Shown here piece by piece: positions 34,160 through 42,090 of a DNA stretch of 64,000 nucleotides; positions within the stretch are counted from its first letter, which is position 1; every line of letters starts with the position of its first letter. Position numbers and translations under genes: made by a program. The notes below the pieces were generated by a model. That model saw only the letters and a program-made list of their open reading frames with translations, was not told the DNA's origin and did no database searches. The DNA lies in NCBI RefSeq assembly GCF_039852015.1, contig NZ_CP156627.1:620001-684000 (forward strand). The letters are read 5' to 3'. This DNA comes from Robbsia sp. KACC 23696 (lineage in GTDB: Bacteria > Pseudomonadota > Gammaproteobacteria > Burkholderiales > Burkholderiaceae).

Positions 34160-36123
34160 GCGACGGATATACCCAGTCGGGCGCGCTGCTATCGGTCTCG
34201 ACGCCACTTGGCGCCGATGCGTTGCTGCTCGAACAGTTTTCGGGTTCCGAAGGCCTCTCGACGCTATTCGATTTCCAATTGACGATGCGCAGCGCCAGCG
34301 CGGATGTCGACATGTCGTCGCTGGTAGGCGCAGCCGTCACGGTCACGCTCTCGCCCACCACCTCCCCCACGCGCTATTTCAACGGCATGGTGACGCAATG
34401 CCAATATGCCGGGGGCAAACGGGGCGATGCGGTCTATCTTGCGCGTGTCGTCCCGAAACTGTGGCTTCTGACACTGGGCACCGACCGTGTGATCTATCAG
34501 AATCTGTCATCGGCGGAGATCGTGAAGCAGATTCTGTCCGATAACGGCATCGCTTTCCAGGACAAGCTCTCCGGCACCTACACGGCACGCGACTATTGCG
34601 TGCGTTTCGACGAAACGGCCTTCGACTTCATCTCCCGCCTGATGGAGCAGGACGGTATCTTCTATTTCTTCACTTTCACGAGCGAAGCGCACACCTTGGT
34701 GCTCGCCGATGCGACATCGGCGTATGCGTCCCTCGAAGGCGCGGCCACGCTCAGTTACGCACCGGAAAGTCAGCCTGTCAGCTCGGTATTCAGCGTCACT
34801 CAGTGTGATCTGGCCAATTCGCTGGTGCTGCAAAAGGTGAGCTATAACGACTACGCGTACGAAACGTCCGCGACATCGTTGCTCTCCAGCGTCGAGGGCG
34901 CATCGGGGCGCGGATCGCACTACGTCTTCCCCGGCGGCTATGCGGGCGCGGCGGATGGCCAGCGTCTGGCGCAAGTCTATTCGGACGCCGCGCAAGTCGA
35001 CAAGGCCACGCTGCAGGGGAGCAGTCTCTGCTACATGATGACGGCGGGCGGCATGTTTACCCTCAACCATCATCCGCGCACGGCGCTGAATGCAAAGCAT
35101 GTCCTGCGCAGTGTCACGCACCACGCCACGCGGACCGAGTACTCGAATGCCTTCACCGGGTTTGATTCGGAGGTGACATTTCGTGCGCCGCCCCGCACGC
35201 CGCGCCCTCGGGTGTCCGGCATGCATACGGCGGTGGTCGTGGGACCGTCGGGCGAAGAAATCTGGACGGACGCGCTCGGCCGCATCAAGGTGCAGATGCA
35301 TTGGGACCGGCTCGGCAAGCACGACGACAGCAGCTCTTGCTGGGTGCGCGTGGCGCAAACCGTCGCCGGCCAAGGCTGGGGACATCTCTTTTTGCCGCGC
35401 ATCGGTCAGGAAGTGCTGGTCTCCTACCTCGACGGTAATCCCGATCTGCCCTTGATCACCGGCAGCGTCTACAACGACGTACAGACCACCCCCATCGCAC
35501 TGAAGAGCGACCCGACACACAGCGTGATCCGGACGCGATCGTCGAAGAACGGCACGGCCGGCAATGAAATCCGCATGGAGGACAAGCTCGATGCCGAACA
35601 GCTCTATGTCCACGCACAAAAAGACATGTCGGTGGTCATCGAGAATGATCTCGCCACCACGTTGAATACCGGTAACGAGACGCACACGATCACGAAGGGC
35701 AATCGGACCATCGCGGTGCAGACCGGCAATGAAACCCACGGCGTCAAGGGCAAACGCGATTTGACGATCACCGACGCCGAAACCCACACCAATCAGGCCG
35801 ATTTCACGCACACCATCAGCGGCAACGCGACGTGGAAGATCAGTGGCGATCTGGTCATCGATGTACAAGGCAGTATTTCGATCAAGTCCGGCACCACGCT
35901 GTCGCTGAAATCTGGAACCGACTTCATTGCCGAGGCAGGCGCCTCGCTGACGAATAAGGCCAGCACCGCTTTGACGAATCAAGGCGGCACGACGGTGGAC
36001 AACAAAGCCGGTACGACATTAACGAATAGCGGATTGGAGGTCCAAAACAAGGCATCGGCAAGTCAAACCGTCGATGGTGGCGGCATGTTGACGTTGAAAG
36101 GCGGCCTCGTGTCGATCAACTGA
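34156..36123 (+). CDS. vgrG: T6SS spike protein VgrG (TssI)
   Basis: A 655-residue VgrG. The gp27-like base (FSGSEGLSTLFDFQL, then LMEQDGIFYFFTF) is followed by the gp5 OB-fold region with EEIWTDALGRIKVQMHWDR and GQGWGHLFLPRIGQEVLV (about residues 360-425). A repetitive beta-helix of short T/N/G repeats follows (about 500-650). There is no C-terminal toxin domain, so this spike probably carries cargo through the tip protein encoded next but one. It overlaps the following gene by one base (TGATG). Confidence 0.95.
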   Translation: MSDGYTQSGALLSVSTPLGADALLLEQFSGSEGLSTLFDFQLTMRSASADVDMSSLVGAAVTVTLSPTTSPTRYFNGMVTQCQYAGGKRGDAVYLARVVPKLWLLTLGTDRVIYQNLSSAEIVKQILSDNGIAFQDKLSGTYTARDYCVRFDETAFDFISRLMEQDGIFYFFTFTSEAHTLVLADATSAYASLEGAATLSYAPESQPVSSVFSVTQCDLANSLVLQKVSYNDYAYETSATSLLSSVEGASGRGSHYVFPGGYAGAADGQRLAQVYSDAAQVDKATLQGSSLCYMMTAGGMFTLNHHPRTALNAKHVLRSVTHHATRTEYSNAFTGFDSEVTFRAPPRTPRPRVSGMHTAVVVGPSGEEIWTDALGRIKVQMHWDRLGKHDDSSSCWVRVAQTVAGQGWGHLFLPRIGQEVLVSYLDGNPDLPLITGSVYNDVQTTPIALKSDPTHSVIRTRSSKNGTAGNEIRMEDKLDAEQLYVHAQKDMSVVIENDLATTLNTGNETHTITKGNRTIAVQTGNETHGVKGKRDLTITDAETHTNQADFTHTISGNATWKISGDLVIDVQGSISIKSGTTLSLKSGTDFIAEAGASLTNKASTALTNQGGTTVDNKAGTTLTNSGLEVQNKASASQTVDGGGMLTLKGGLVSIN

Positions 36124-36815
36124 TGCCTATGACACCCATCGCGTCGCCCGCCATCGTGCCTACGCCATCGCATCCGGATAGCGCGGGCGCAACGGCGTTG
36201 CAGCTCATCGAGGAACACGGTGCCGATGGCACATTGATTGGTCGCACGCCGATGGTGAACGGTGTGCCGCATGGCGAAGTGGCGCGTTATGCGGCAAACG
36301 GCGCGCCGCTGATGACGCTGCAGTATCGCAACGGCCAGCGCCACGGCGAGATGCAGAGCTTCGACGACGAAGGCGACTTGGTGCGTCGCGCCGAGTATCG
36401 CGACGACCTGCAGCACGGCGTCACCATGCTTTACGCCCATGGCCAGCCTATCAGTCGACAACGTTTTGTCGCCGGCAAGCAGGAGGGCGAAACGCTGTGT
36501 TACGCGCCCGACGGACAGATCAACGCGCGGCTCGATTATCGCGCGGGAAAACTCGATGGTCGGGCGTGCTATTACGACGAAGGCGTGCTGATTCGCGAAA
36601 TGTCCTACCGGGCAGGCGTGCCACACGGGGCCTATCGTGAGCTTGATTCGGCAGGCCGCACGACGCAAACGGCAACGTACGTCGCAGGGGTCCTCGATGG
36701 CGCCGTGATGCGCTTTGGCCCCGACGGCAAAGTGCGGGAAACGCGGATGTATCGCAAGGGCAAGTTGGTCGCGCCGCTGCCCGCGGCGTCTTTCGATAGA
36801 CGCACCGGGAGCTGA
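36123..36815 (+). CDS. MORN/YwqK-like repeat protein linked to VgrG
   Basis: A 230-residue protein made of about eight repeats of the type G-x-x-x-G-x-x-x-x-Y-x-x-x-G-x-x (for example NGVPHGEVARYAANGAP and AGVPHGAYRELDSAGR). This is the MORN/YwqK variant pattern of extended beta-hairpins. YwqK-type proteins are found next to polymorphic-toxin loci and are annotated as antitoxin-like, but their function is not settled. It is translationally coupled to vgrG and lies three bases before the PAAR-like gene, so it may be an adaptor, chaperone or immunity factor for the spike complex. It has no signal peptide. Confidence 0.75.
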   Translation: MPMTPIASPAIVPTPSHPDSAGATALQLIEEHGADGTLIGRTPMVNGVPHGEVARYAANGAPLMTLQYRNGQRHGEMQSFDDEGDLVRRAEYRDDLQHGVTMLYAHGQPISRQRFVAGKQEGETLCYAPDGQINARLDYRAGKLDGRACYYDEGVLIREMSYRAGVPHGAYRELDSAGRTTQTATYVAGVLDGAVMRFGPDGKVRETRMYRKGKLVAPLPAASFDRRTGS

Positions 36816-36818
36816 TCG

Positions 36819-37205
36819 ATGCCCATCCTCGTCACCTCCGGTGCGATGTTGCAATGTTCGTTCGGCGCGGCGCCCGGCGCCATGACGGTGTTGCCGGCCA
36901 ACGCGATCCTGTGTGGCGCGCCGGCGGCCAACATCATGGATGTCGTACCGATGCTGAACATTCCCAGTTTCGGCACCTGCATGTGTCCGGCGAACCCGAT
37001 GGTAGCCGCGGCCACGGCAGCGGCGCTCGGGGTGCTCACGCCCATGCCGTGCATTCCGGCAACCGCGGCGCCGTGGGCGCCCGGCTCCGCGACCGTGATG
37101 TTGGCCAAGTTTCCGGCGCTCCAGACGGCTTCGAAGGCGATGTGCAGCTATGGGGGCGTCATCCAGGTGATGGCGCCGTCGCAATTCACCACGATGGTGG
37201 CGTGA
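36819..37205 (+). CDS. PAAR-like protein (DUF4280), T6SS spike tip
   Basis: A 128-residue protein beginning MPILVTSGAMLQCSFGAAPG, followed by a FGTCMCPANPMV region and C-terminal MCSYGGVIQVMAPSQF. The cysteine/glycine spacing is that of the DUF4280 family, a PAAR-like fold that sharpens the VgrG spike and can bear effectors. Five or six cysteines may help metal or disulfide stabilisation. The protein is only the tip domain and lacks an attached toxin. Coupling to vgrG and the YwqK-like gene supports a tip-assembly role. Confidence 0.8.
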   Translation: MPILVTSGAMLQCSFGAAPGAMTVLPANAILCGAPAANIMDVVPMLNIPSFGTCMCPANPMVAAATAAALGVLTPMPCIPATAAPWAPGSATVMLAKFPALQTASKAMCSYGGVIQVMAPSQFTTMVA

Positions 37206-37351
37206 TGACAGACGCGATCACCGAATTTTTAAGACGGCGATGGCGCGGATCAGACGCTCGGATCGGCCATCATGAGCAGAGTGACAAAAAAATGATTTTC
37301 TACCGTATCATTCCCGCCGAACCGCGTATGCGAAGGCGGTTTCGGCCATGA
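37205..37351 (+). CDS. tiny basic ORF (48 aa), translationally coupled
   Basis: ATG 37205 overlaps the stop of the PAAR-like gene (TGATG), and the TGA at 37349-37351 overlaps the ATG of the next gene (ATGA). The 48-residue product is strongly basic (FLRRRWRGSDARIG ... RMRRRFRP) and resembles nothing I know. The precise coupling at both ends suggests it is translated, perhaps only to carry ribosomes to the next gene. Confidence 0.4.
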   Translation: MTDAITEFLRRRWRGSDARIGHHEQSDKKMIFYRIIPAEPRMRRRFRP

Positions 37352-37584
37352 CGATCGTCTTCACCATGACGTCGCGAATGATCACGATTGCCGCTGCGTG
37401 CGCCGTGCTCCTTTGCGTTGTCCTCTTTCTGCTGGGTGTTCAGATCGGCATGCGTTACGCCGGGCCGGCGGCGGGTATCGGTGGCGCTGCCACCACGGCA
37501 TCGGTGCGTGCACCGGACGTCTCAGGCACCGGCGCCGCTGGCGCGCTGTCCTCTTCCTCCCCTCAAGACACGAGCGAGCAGTGA
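37348..37584 (+). CDS. small single-pass membrane protein (78 aa) in the T6SS operon
   Basis: A 78-residue protein with one strongly hydrophobic segment (about residues 10-33, ITIAAACAVLLCVVLFLLG) and a polar, alanine/serine-rich tail of about 40 residues that would lie in the periplasm. It overlaps the upstream tiny ORF by four bases and the downstream binding-protein gene by one. It could be a subunit or tether of the transport module that follows, by analogy with small membrane subunits of binding-protein-dependent carriers. That is inference. Confidence 0.55.
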   Translation: MTIVFTMTSRMITIAAACAVLLCVVLFLLGVQIGMRYAGPAAGIGGAATTASVRAPDVSGTGAAGALSSSSPQDTSEQ

Positions 37585-38693
37585 TGCGTTTGTTTTCTCT
37601 TCCCAACCACATCGCGCTCGGGCTGCGCCGTCTCCGACCGGCCAGGTCGTCATCGACGTCCACGCCATCGGCACACGGCGAACGCACGGTGTCGCGCCGC
37701 TCGCTGCAAAGCGCCCTTTGCGCCCTGTCCGTGCCGCTGACACTGCTGACGCCGATGGTATCGATGACGGCGTACGCCCAGCCAAGTACCGACGCACAAA
37801 GTGCCATTACGCTGGGAAAGCCGGCGACCACGGCAACGGCAAGCACGCCTACAACGGTTACCGCGCTCCCCGCGGCCAGCGCCACGCCGTCCGCGCCGCT
37901 CACCGTTCTGGTGAGCGCCGGCGGCCCGGTGCACGTCGTTCAATTACCGGACGGCCGTCTGGTCGCATCCGATATCGCACCCATCGTCCAGCGCGGCGAA
38001 TTGGTCGTGGCGATGCTCGGCGTCGATAGCCCGCCGTTCTTCTATCAAAAGAAGGGGCAACTGGTCGGGGTCGAAGTCGACTTGGCGAAGGAGTTGGCGC
38101 ACTCGCTCGGCGTCAGCGTGCGTTTCGATCGCTCCGCCATGACATTTGACGCCGTGGTGCAACTGCTTGCCAGCGGTCATGCGGACGTGGCGGTCAGCAA
38201 GCTGTCGCAAACGCTCGCGCGCACGCGCGAGATTGCCTACAGCCAGCCTTACGTCACGCTGAACCGTGCCTTGCTGCTCAATCGGTTGCGCTTTGCCGCC
38301 ATTGCACGCAAGCGCCCGCTTACCGAAGTCATCCGCAGCTTCGACGGCACGCTCGGTGTCATTGCCGGGTCGTCGTACGAAGAATATGCGAAGCGGAACT
38401 TCCCGCACGCGACTCTGGCGCGCTACCCGACGTGGGATGCCGTCGTGCAAGCCGTCAAGAACGGCGACGTCGTCGCCGCCTACCGCGACGAGTTCGAAAT
38501 CAAGCGCTTATTGAAGTCCGATCCGACCAGTGCGCTGACGCTGCGCACCGTGACGTTCAAAGACCTGACCGATACGCTCGCGATCGGTGTACGTGTGGAC
38601 GAACCCACTCTACTGGCATTCGTCAATGAATTCCTCACCGAGCACAACGGACGACTCGATGTCTCCCAGTTGCTTGGCGCATTAGACCAATGA
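37584..38693 (+). CDS. periplasmic amino-acid-type solute-binding protein within the T6SS operon
   Basis: A 369-residue protein of the bacterial extracellular solute-binding family 3. It has a long, basic n-region of about 40 residues, a hydrophobic stretch (ALCALSVPLTLLTPM) and a likely signal-peptidase site after TAYA. The binding fold starts at about residue 130 with GELVVAMLGVDSPPFFYQKK and LVGVEVDLAKELAHSLGV. DVAVSKLSQTLARTREIAYS carries the conserved arginine region that binds an amino-acid carboxylate. No ABC permease or ATPase lies near. The partners instead appear to be two DAACS-type carriers immediately downstream. It is an unusual passenger in a T6SS cluster. Confidence 0.8.
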   Translation: MRLFSLPNHIALGLRRLRPARSSSTSTPSAHGERTVSRRSLQSALCALSVPLTLLTPMVSMTAYAQPSTDAQSAITLGKPATTATASTPTTVTALPAASATPSAPLTVLVSAGGPVHVVQLPDGRLVASDIAPIVQRGELVVAMLGVDSPPFFYQKKGQLVGVEVDLAKELAHSLGVSVRFDRSAMTFDAVVQLLASGHADVAVSKLSQTLARTREIAYSQPYVTLNRALLLNRLRFAAIARKRPLTEVIRSFDGTLGVIAGSSYEEYAKRNFPHATLARYPTWDAVVQAVKNGDVVAAYRDEFEIKRLLKSDPTSALTLRTVTFKDLTDTLAIGVRVDEPTLLAFVNEFLTEHNGRLDVSQLLGALDQ

Positions 38694-38715
38694 GCAGTCA
38701 CGAGGTATGTTTAAG

Positions 38716-39990
38716 ATGAATGCGAAAAAACTGTACACGATCGTTCTTAATCCGTGGGTCGTCCTGAGCAGCCTGGCACTGGGCGGTGCGTTCGGGATGC
38801 TCGCCCCCGAGGCAGCGCTGCGCCTGTCGACGTTGGGCGATGTCTACGTCGATCTGCTGAAGATGACCACGCTGCCCTTCATGATTTCGGCGGTCATCTT
38901 CAGCCTGCAGCGTCTGTTACGCGTGGGCGGCACCGGCAAATTACTCGCCCGGGTGGCGGCGGTGTTCCTGGGCGCGTCGCTCGTGGTCGCCATCGTCGGC
39001 GCCGTGGTACTGATAGTGGTACGTCCTGGTCAGGGACTGTCACATGCGACGATGCAAACCTTCGGTCAGATCGTCGGCGGCAATCTAGGGTCCACGGACA
39101 CCGTCATGGATCTCTATGGCGTGGATACCGTCGTGCGGTCGCCGGGCTTCTCGGACATTCTGCTGAGCTTGATTCCGACGAATATTTTCGCGGCGCTGGC
39201 GGGCGGTGAAGCATTGAAGGCACTGGTTTTCGCCTTGCTTTTCGGCCTGGCGGTCGGCTACGTGCCATCGCGCATTTCCGATGGTCTGACGCAAGCGCTC
39301 GAGACGGTCTATCACGCCTGCCAGAAACTGATGCACTGGTTGAGCTACCCGTTACCGCTCATCCTGTTCTGCATGAGCGCATCGCAGATCGCCAAGACGG
39401 GGCCCGGCCCTTTACACGCGATGGTGCAATTTGTCGGCGCCTTCGCACTGGCTTCGGTGCTGCTGTTGTTATTGGCGGTCGCCTTGATCTGGAAGCGCTC
39501 CGCGCAAAGCGCCTCGGTAACGCTCAATGCATTGCGCGGCCCTTTTGCGCTCGCCCTGGCAACGCGCAACAGTGCGGCCTGCATGCCGATCATGATCGAA
39601 AGCCTGGTCGAAGATATGGGCTTCGCCCGCGCCCGCGTCGAATTGCTCGTGCCCTTGGCCATCTCCTTATTGCGCATCGGACCGGTGGTCTATTACGTCT
39701 GCGCGACGCTGTTCATCGCACAACTCTATGGTCACACACTCGGCTTGATCGAGATCACGACGGTGATCTTTGCCTCGATCCTGGCCGGATTTGCGTCCGC
39801 CGGCATGACCGGCCTCGTGACGGTCTCGCTGATCAGCATGACCTGCGCCTATCTCCGTCTGCCGTTCGAAGCGGCGTTCGTGCTGTTCCTGGCGGTGGAT
39901 CCTGTCTGCGATATTCTGCGGACACTGGTGCTGGTCATTGGCAATACTGCCGCCGTGGCGCTGATCTGTCCGCGTCCCTTGAAGGTTTGA
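38716..39990 (+). CDS. divergent DAACS (dicarboxylate/amino acid:cation symporter) family protein 1
   Basis: A 424-residue polytopic protein with the glutamate-transporter fold. ATG 38716 has GAGG ten bases upstream; ATG 38707 is too close to that site. Compared with GltPh from memory, hairpin 1 reads ATRNSAACMP instead of TRSSSGTLP. TM7 reads LRIGPVVYYV in place of the sodium-binding NMDGT motif. TM8 keeps the substrate Asp and Arg (DPVCDILRTL) but has Leu and Asn where the ion-binding Asn and Asp should be. Ion coupling is therefore probably altered. It sits between the binding protein and a second, similar carrier. Confidence 0.75.
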   Translation: MNAKKLYTIVLNPWVVLSSLALGGAFGMLAPEAALRLSTLGDVYVDLLKMTTLPFMISAVIFSLQRLLRVGGTGKLLARVAAVFLGASLVVAIVGAVVLIVVRPGQGLSHATMQTFGQIVGGNLGSTDTVMDLYGVDTVVRSPGFSDILLSLIPTNIFAALAGGEALKALVFALLFGLAVGYVPSRISDGLTQALETVYHACQKLMHWLSYPLPLILFCMSASQIAKTGPGPLHAMVQFVGAFALASVLLLLLAVALIWKRSAQSASVTLNALRGPFALALATRNSAACMPIMIESLVEDMGFARARVELLVPLAISLLRIGPVVYYVCATLFIAQLYGHTLGLIEITTVIFASILAGFASAGMTGLVTVSLISMTCAYLRLPFEAAFVLFLAVDPVCDILRTLVLVIGNTAAVALICPRPLKV

Positions 39991-40003
39991 TGGCGGTGAC
40001 TGC

Positions 40004-41560
40004 ATGACATTGCAAAAGCGCTTGGCCAATCCGTGGATCATCTTGCTCTGCATCGTGCTGGGGGCAGTGGCCGGCGCCTATCTGCCCGTGCTGGGCGACA
40101 TTGGCTTTACGCTCGGTACCGTCTATCTCGCCATCGTCGCCATGGCCGCGCTGCCATTGCAGGTGGTCGCCGGCTTCTTCGGCCTGCGCCAGATTGCGGC
40201 GCTGCCGCGTCCGGTACTACGGTTGGCGATGATGGCCGCGCTGGCGCTGGCCTTGGTGCTCGCGACGACGCTTGCCGCCACGCTGATCAGCATCGCCGCC
40301 CGTCCCGGCGCGCAACTGGACGGCGGCCAACGCGCCTACCTGGGCAGCATCGTCGAAGGGGCGCAAGCCGACACGATGACGCTCGCGCCTGACGCCGCCG
40401 CGGACGGCGACGCCGAATCGACACGCCACGCGGGCAATGCCAACGCGGCCGCCAGCCCACTGGACGGGCCGAGCAACGCCGATGCAATGAGCGCGATCGG
40501 CGCGACCGCAAGCCCCATGAGCGTCGCCGAATTGATGCCCAACGATCCGTCTTTGCGCGATGTCGTACCGGATAATTTCTACCATATCCTGGCCAGCGGG
40601 CGTCTCCTCGGCATTCTGACCGGTACGCTGTTCTTCGGCCTGGCGTTCGCCCGTCTGTCGAAGACGCAGAGTCAGTCGCTGAGTCATATCCTCGAAGGGG
40701 CGTATCGCACTCTCGAAATCATTATCGATCGGGCCAATCTTTGCATTCCGGTGCTCGCTTTCGGGATGACGGCGCATCTGGTCGATCAGATCAGCCTGCA
40801 GACATTGGCCGCGATGAGCGGCCTGGTCCTGACCTTTCTATTTGCCGTCGCAGTCCTTGGATCGATTGCCGTCTATACGGTCAGTCGCTGCGGCGGCCAT
40901 CCCTTGCGTGCCGTCCTTGACGCATTGCACGCGCCGATGCTGATCAGCCTGACCTCGGGCAGCGTCATCGCATCGATTCCCAGCACCATCGATACGATGA
41001 GCGCACAGCTGGGCTACAGTCGCGCCGTCGCCGAATTATTGGTTCCCTTCGGTACCGTGTTCGTACGCGTGGGGAACGCCGTGTATTACGCCTGCGTCGC
41101 CATTTTCGTCGCGACCTTGTATCACTATCCGTTAGGTGCCACGTCCCTGTTGCTGATTTGGCTCGGCGCGGCGCTGGCCTCCATGTTGTCGGCGGGATAT
41201 GGGGCGGCAGCCAGTATTGGCTATGTTACGTTCGTACTCTCGTTTCTCCAGTTGCCCGCCGATGCGGTGGTCTTTTTACTATTGAGCGTGGATCCGCTAT
41301 GCAGCGGTGCGCGCAACCTGCTGTCGGTGCTGTTCGTTTGCGCGTTGACTGCCCTCGCGTCCACCGGCTTGCCGTCGGAGCGGGCTGAAATCGTACGCGG
41401 CACACGACGCGGCGAACTCGGCGACAGACGCGGCGGGATGACGCCGGCCGGCACCATCACCTTCGCGTTCACGCGAACACAACTTGCGGTGGCAGTGGCA
41501 TGTAGTGGATTGATCGCTGCGTTTGTCGTGCTCATCGGCATTGGCGTGGGGGCGCGATGA
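40004..41560 (+). CDS. divergent DAACS family protein 2, with insertion and extra C-terminal segment
   Basis: A 518-residue relative of the preceding carrier. A hydrophilic A/D/S/N-rich insertion of about 70 residues (about 108-180) interrupts the first half, and an additional hydrophobic segment ends the protein (about 490-515). Its TM7 reads VRVGNAVYYACVAIFVATLY, sharing the R-x-G-x-x-VYY-x-C pattern with protein 1 and lacking NMDGT. TM8 (DPLCSGARNLL) keeps the Arg but has Ser where the amino-group-binding Asp should be. It may be a non-transporting partner or bind a different ligand. Its stop overlaps tssJ (ATGA). Confidence 0.72.
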   Translation: MTLQKRLANPWIILLCIVLGAVAGAYLPVLGDIGFTLGTVYLAIVAMAALPLQVVAGFFGLRQIAALPRPVLRLAMMAALALALVLATTLAATLISIAARPGAQLDGGQRAYLGSIVEGAQADTMTLAPDAAADGDAESTRHAGNANAAASPLDGPSNADAMSAIGATASPMSVAELMPNDPSLRDVVPDNFYHILASGRLLGILTGTLFFGLAFARLSKTQSQSLSHILEGAYRTLEIIIDRANLCIPVLAFGMTAHLVDQISLQTLAAMSGLVLTFLFAVAVLGSIAVYTVSRCGGHPLRAVLDALHAPMLISLTSGSVIASIPSTIDTMSAQLGYSRAVAELLVPFGTVFVRVGNAVYYACVAIFVATLYHYPLGATSLLLIWLGAALASMLSAGYGAAASIGYVTFVLSFLQLPADAVVFLLLSVDPLCSGARNLLSVLFVCALTALASTGLPSERAEIVRGTRRGELGDRRGGMTPAGTITFAFTRTQLAVAVACSGLIAAFVVLIGIGVGAR

Positions 41561-42090
41561 CGCACGACGTTATGCGAACGGAAAGGACTATGTTGACGAA
41601 TGGCAACCCCTCGCCCAGACGCGCCGGATGGCGGCGCCTGGTGCTACCGGCCTTGCTTACCGCGCTTTGCACGCTGAATGGATGCGCTTTGCTGGGCATG
41701 AAAGGCGAGCGCGTGAATTGGCGCGAAACCACGCTGATCGCCACGGCCGACGTCAATCACAACAGCCCGCTGGCCGTGGACGTCGTGATGATCAGCGATC
41801 AAGCCACGCTGGACAAGCTGATCGCCTTGCAGGCATCGCAGTGGTTTGCGCAGCGCGACGATCTGGCTGCCACGTATCCCACCACGCTGCGCTACCGCAG
41901 CTGGGAAGTGGTGCCGGGCGAGACGCTGAATATCGACCGTCGTACCTTTGCCGGCCCGCGCGTTGCCGGCGTGCTGGTTTTCGCGAACTACGCCGCGCCG
42001 GGCGCACACCGGCAACGCATCGACACATTCAAAGGACGTCTGGTCATCACGATGAAGACCGACGGCTATACGCTGGAGACCTTGCCATGA
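41557..42090 (+). CDS. tssJ: T6SS outer-membrane lipoprotein TssJ
   Basis: A 177-residue lipoprotein. A lipobox LNGC (cysteine at about residue 43) follows the hydrophobic LVLPALLTALCT, after which come ADVNHNSPLAVDVVMISD and the C-terminal region RLVITMKTDGYTLETL. ATG 41557 overlaps the carrier gene. Starts at 41572 and 41590 are also in frame, and the last, after GAAAGGA, would give a more normal signal-peptide length. TssJ anchors the TssL-TssM membrane complex to the outer membrane. Its stop overlaps tssK. Confidence 0.88.
   Translation: MTHDVMRTERTMLTNGNPSPRRAGWRRLVLPALLTALCTLNGCALLGMKGERVNWRETTLIATADVNHNSPLAVDVVMISDQATLDKLIALQASQWFAQRDDLAATYPTTLRYRSWEVVPGETLNIDRRTFAGPRVAGVLVFANYAAPGAHRQRIDTFKGRLVITMKTDGYTLETLP

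Noticed and set aside
34507-35982. Minus-strand open frame of about 491 codons over vgrG
   Set aside because: Antisense shadow of the repetitive VgrG gene; no ribosome site or motif.
35640-36100. Repetitive short T/N/G repeats at the end of vgrG considered as a DNA repeat array
   Set aside because: They are protein-level beta-helix repeats of the spike, not a separate nucleotide repeat or CRISPR array.
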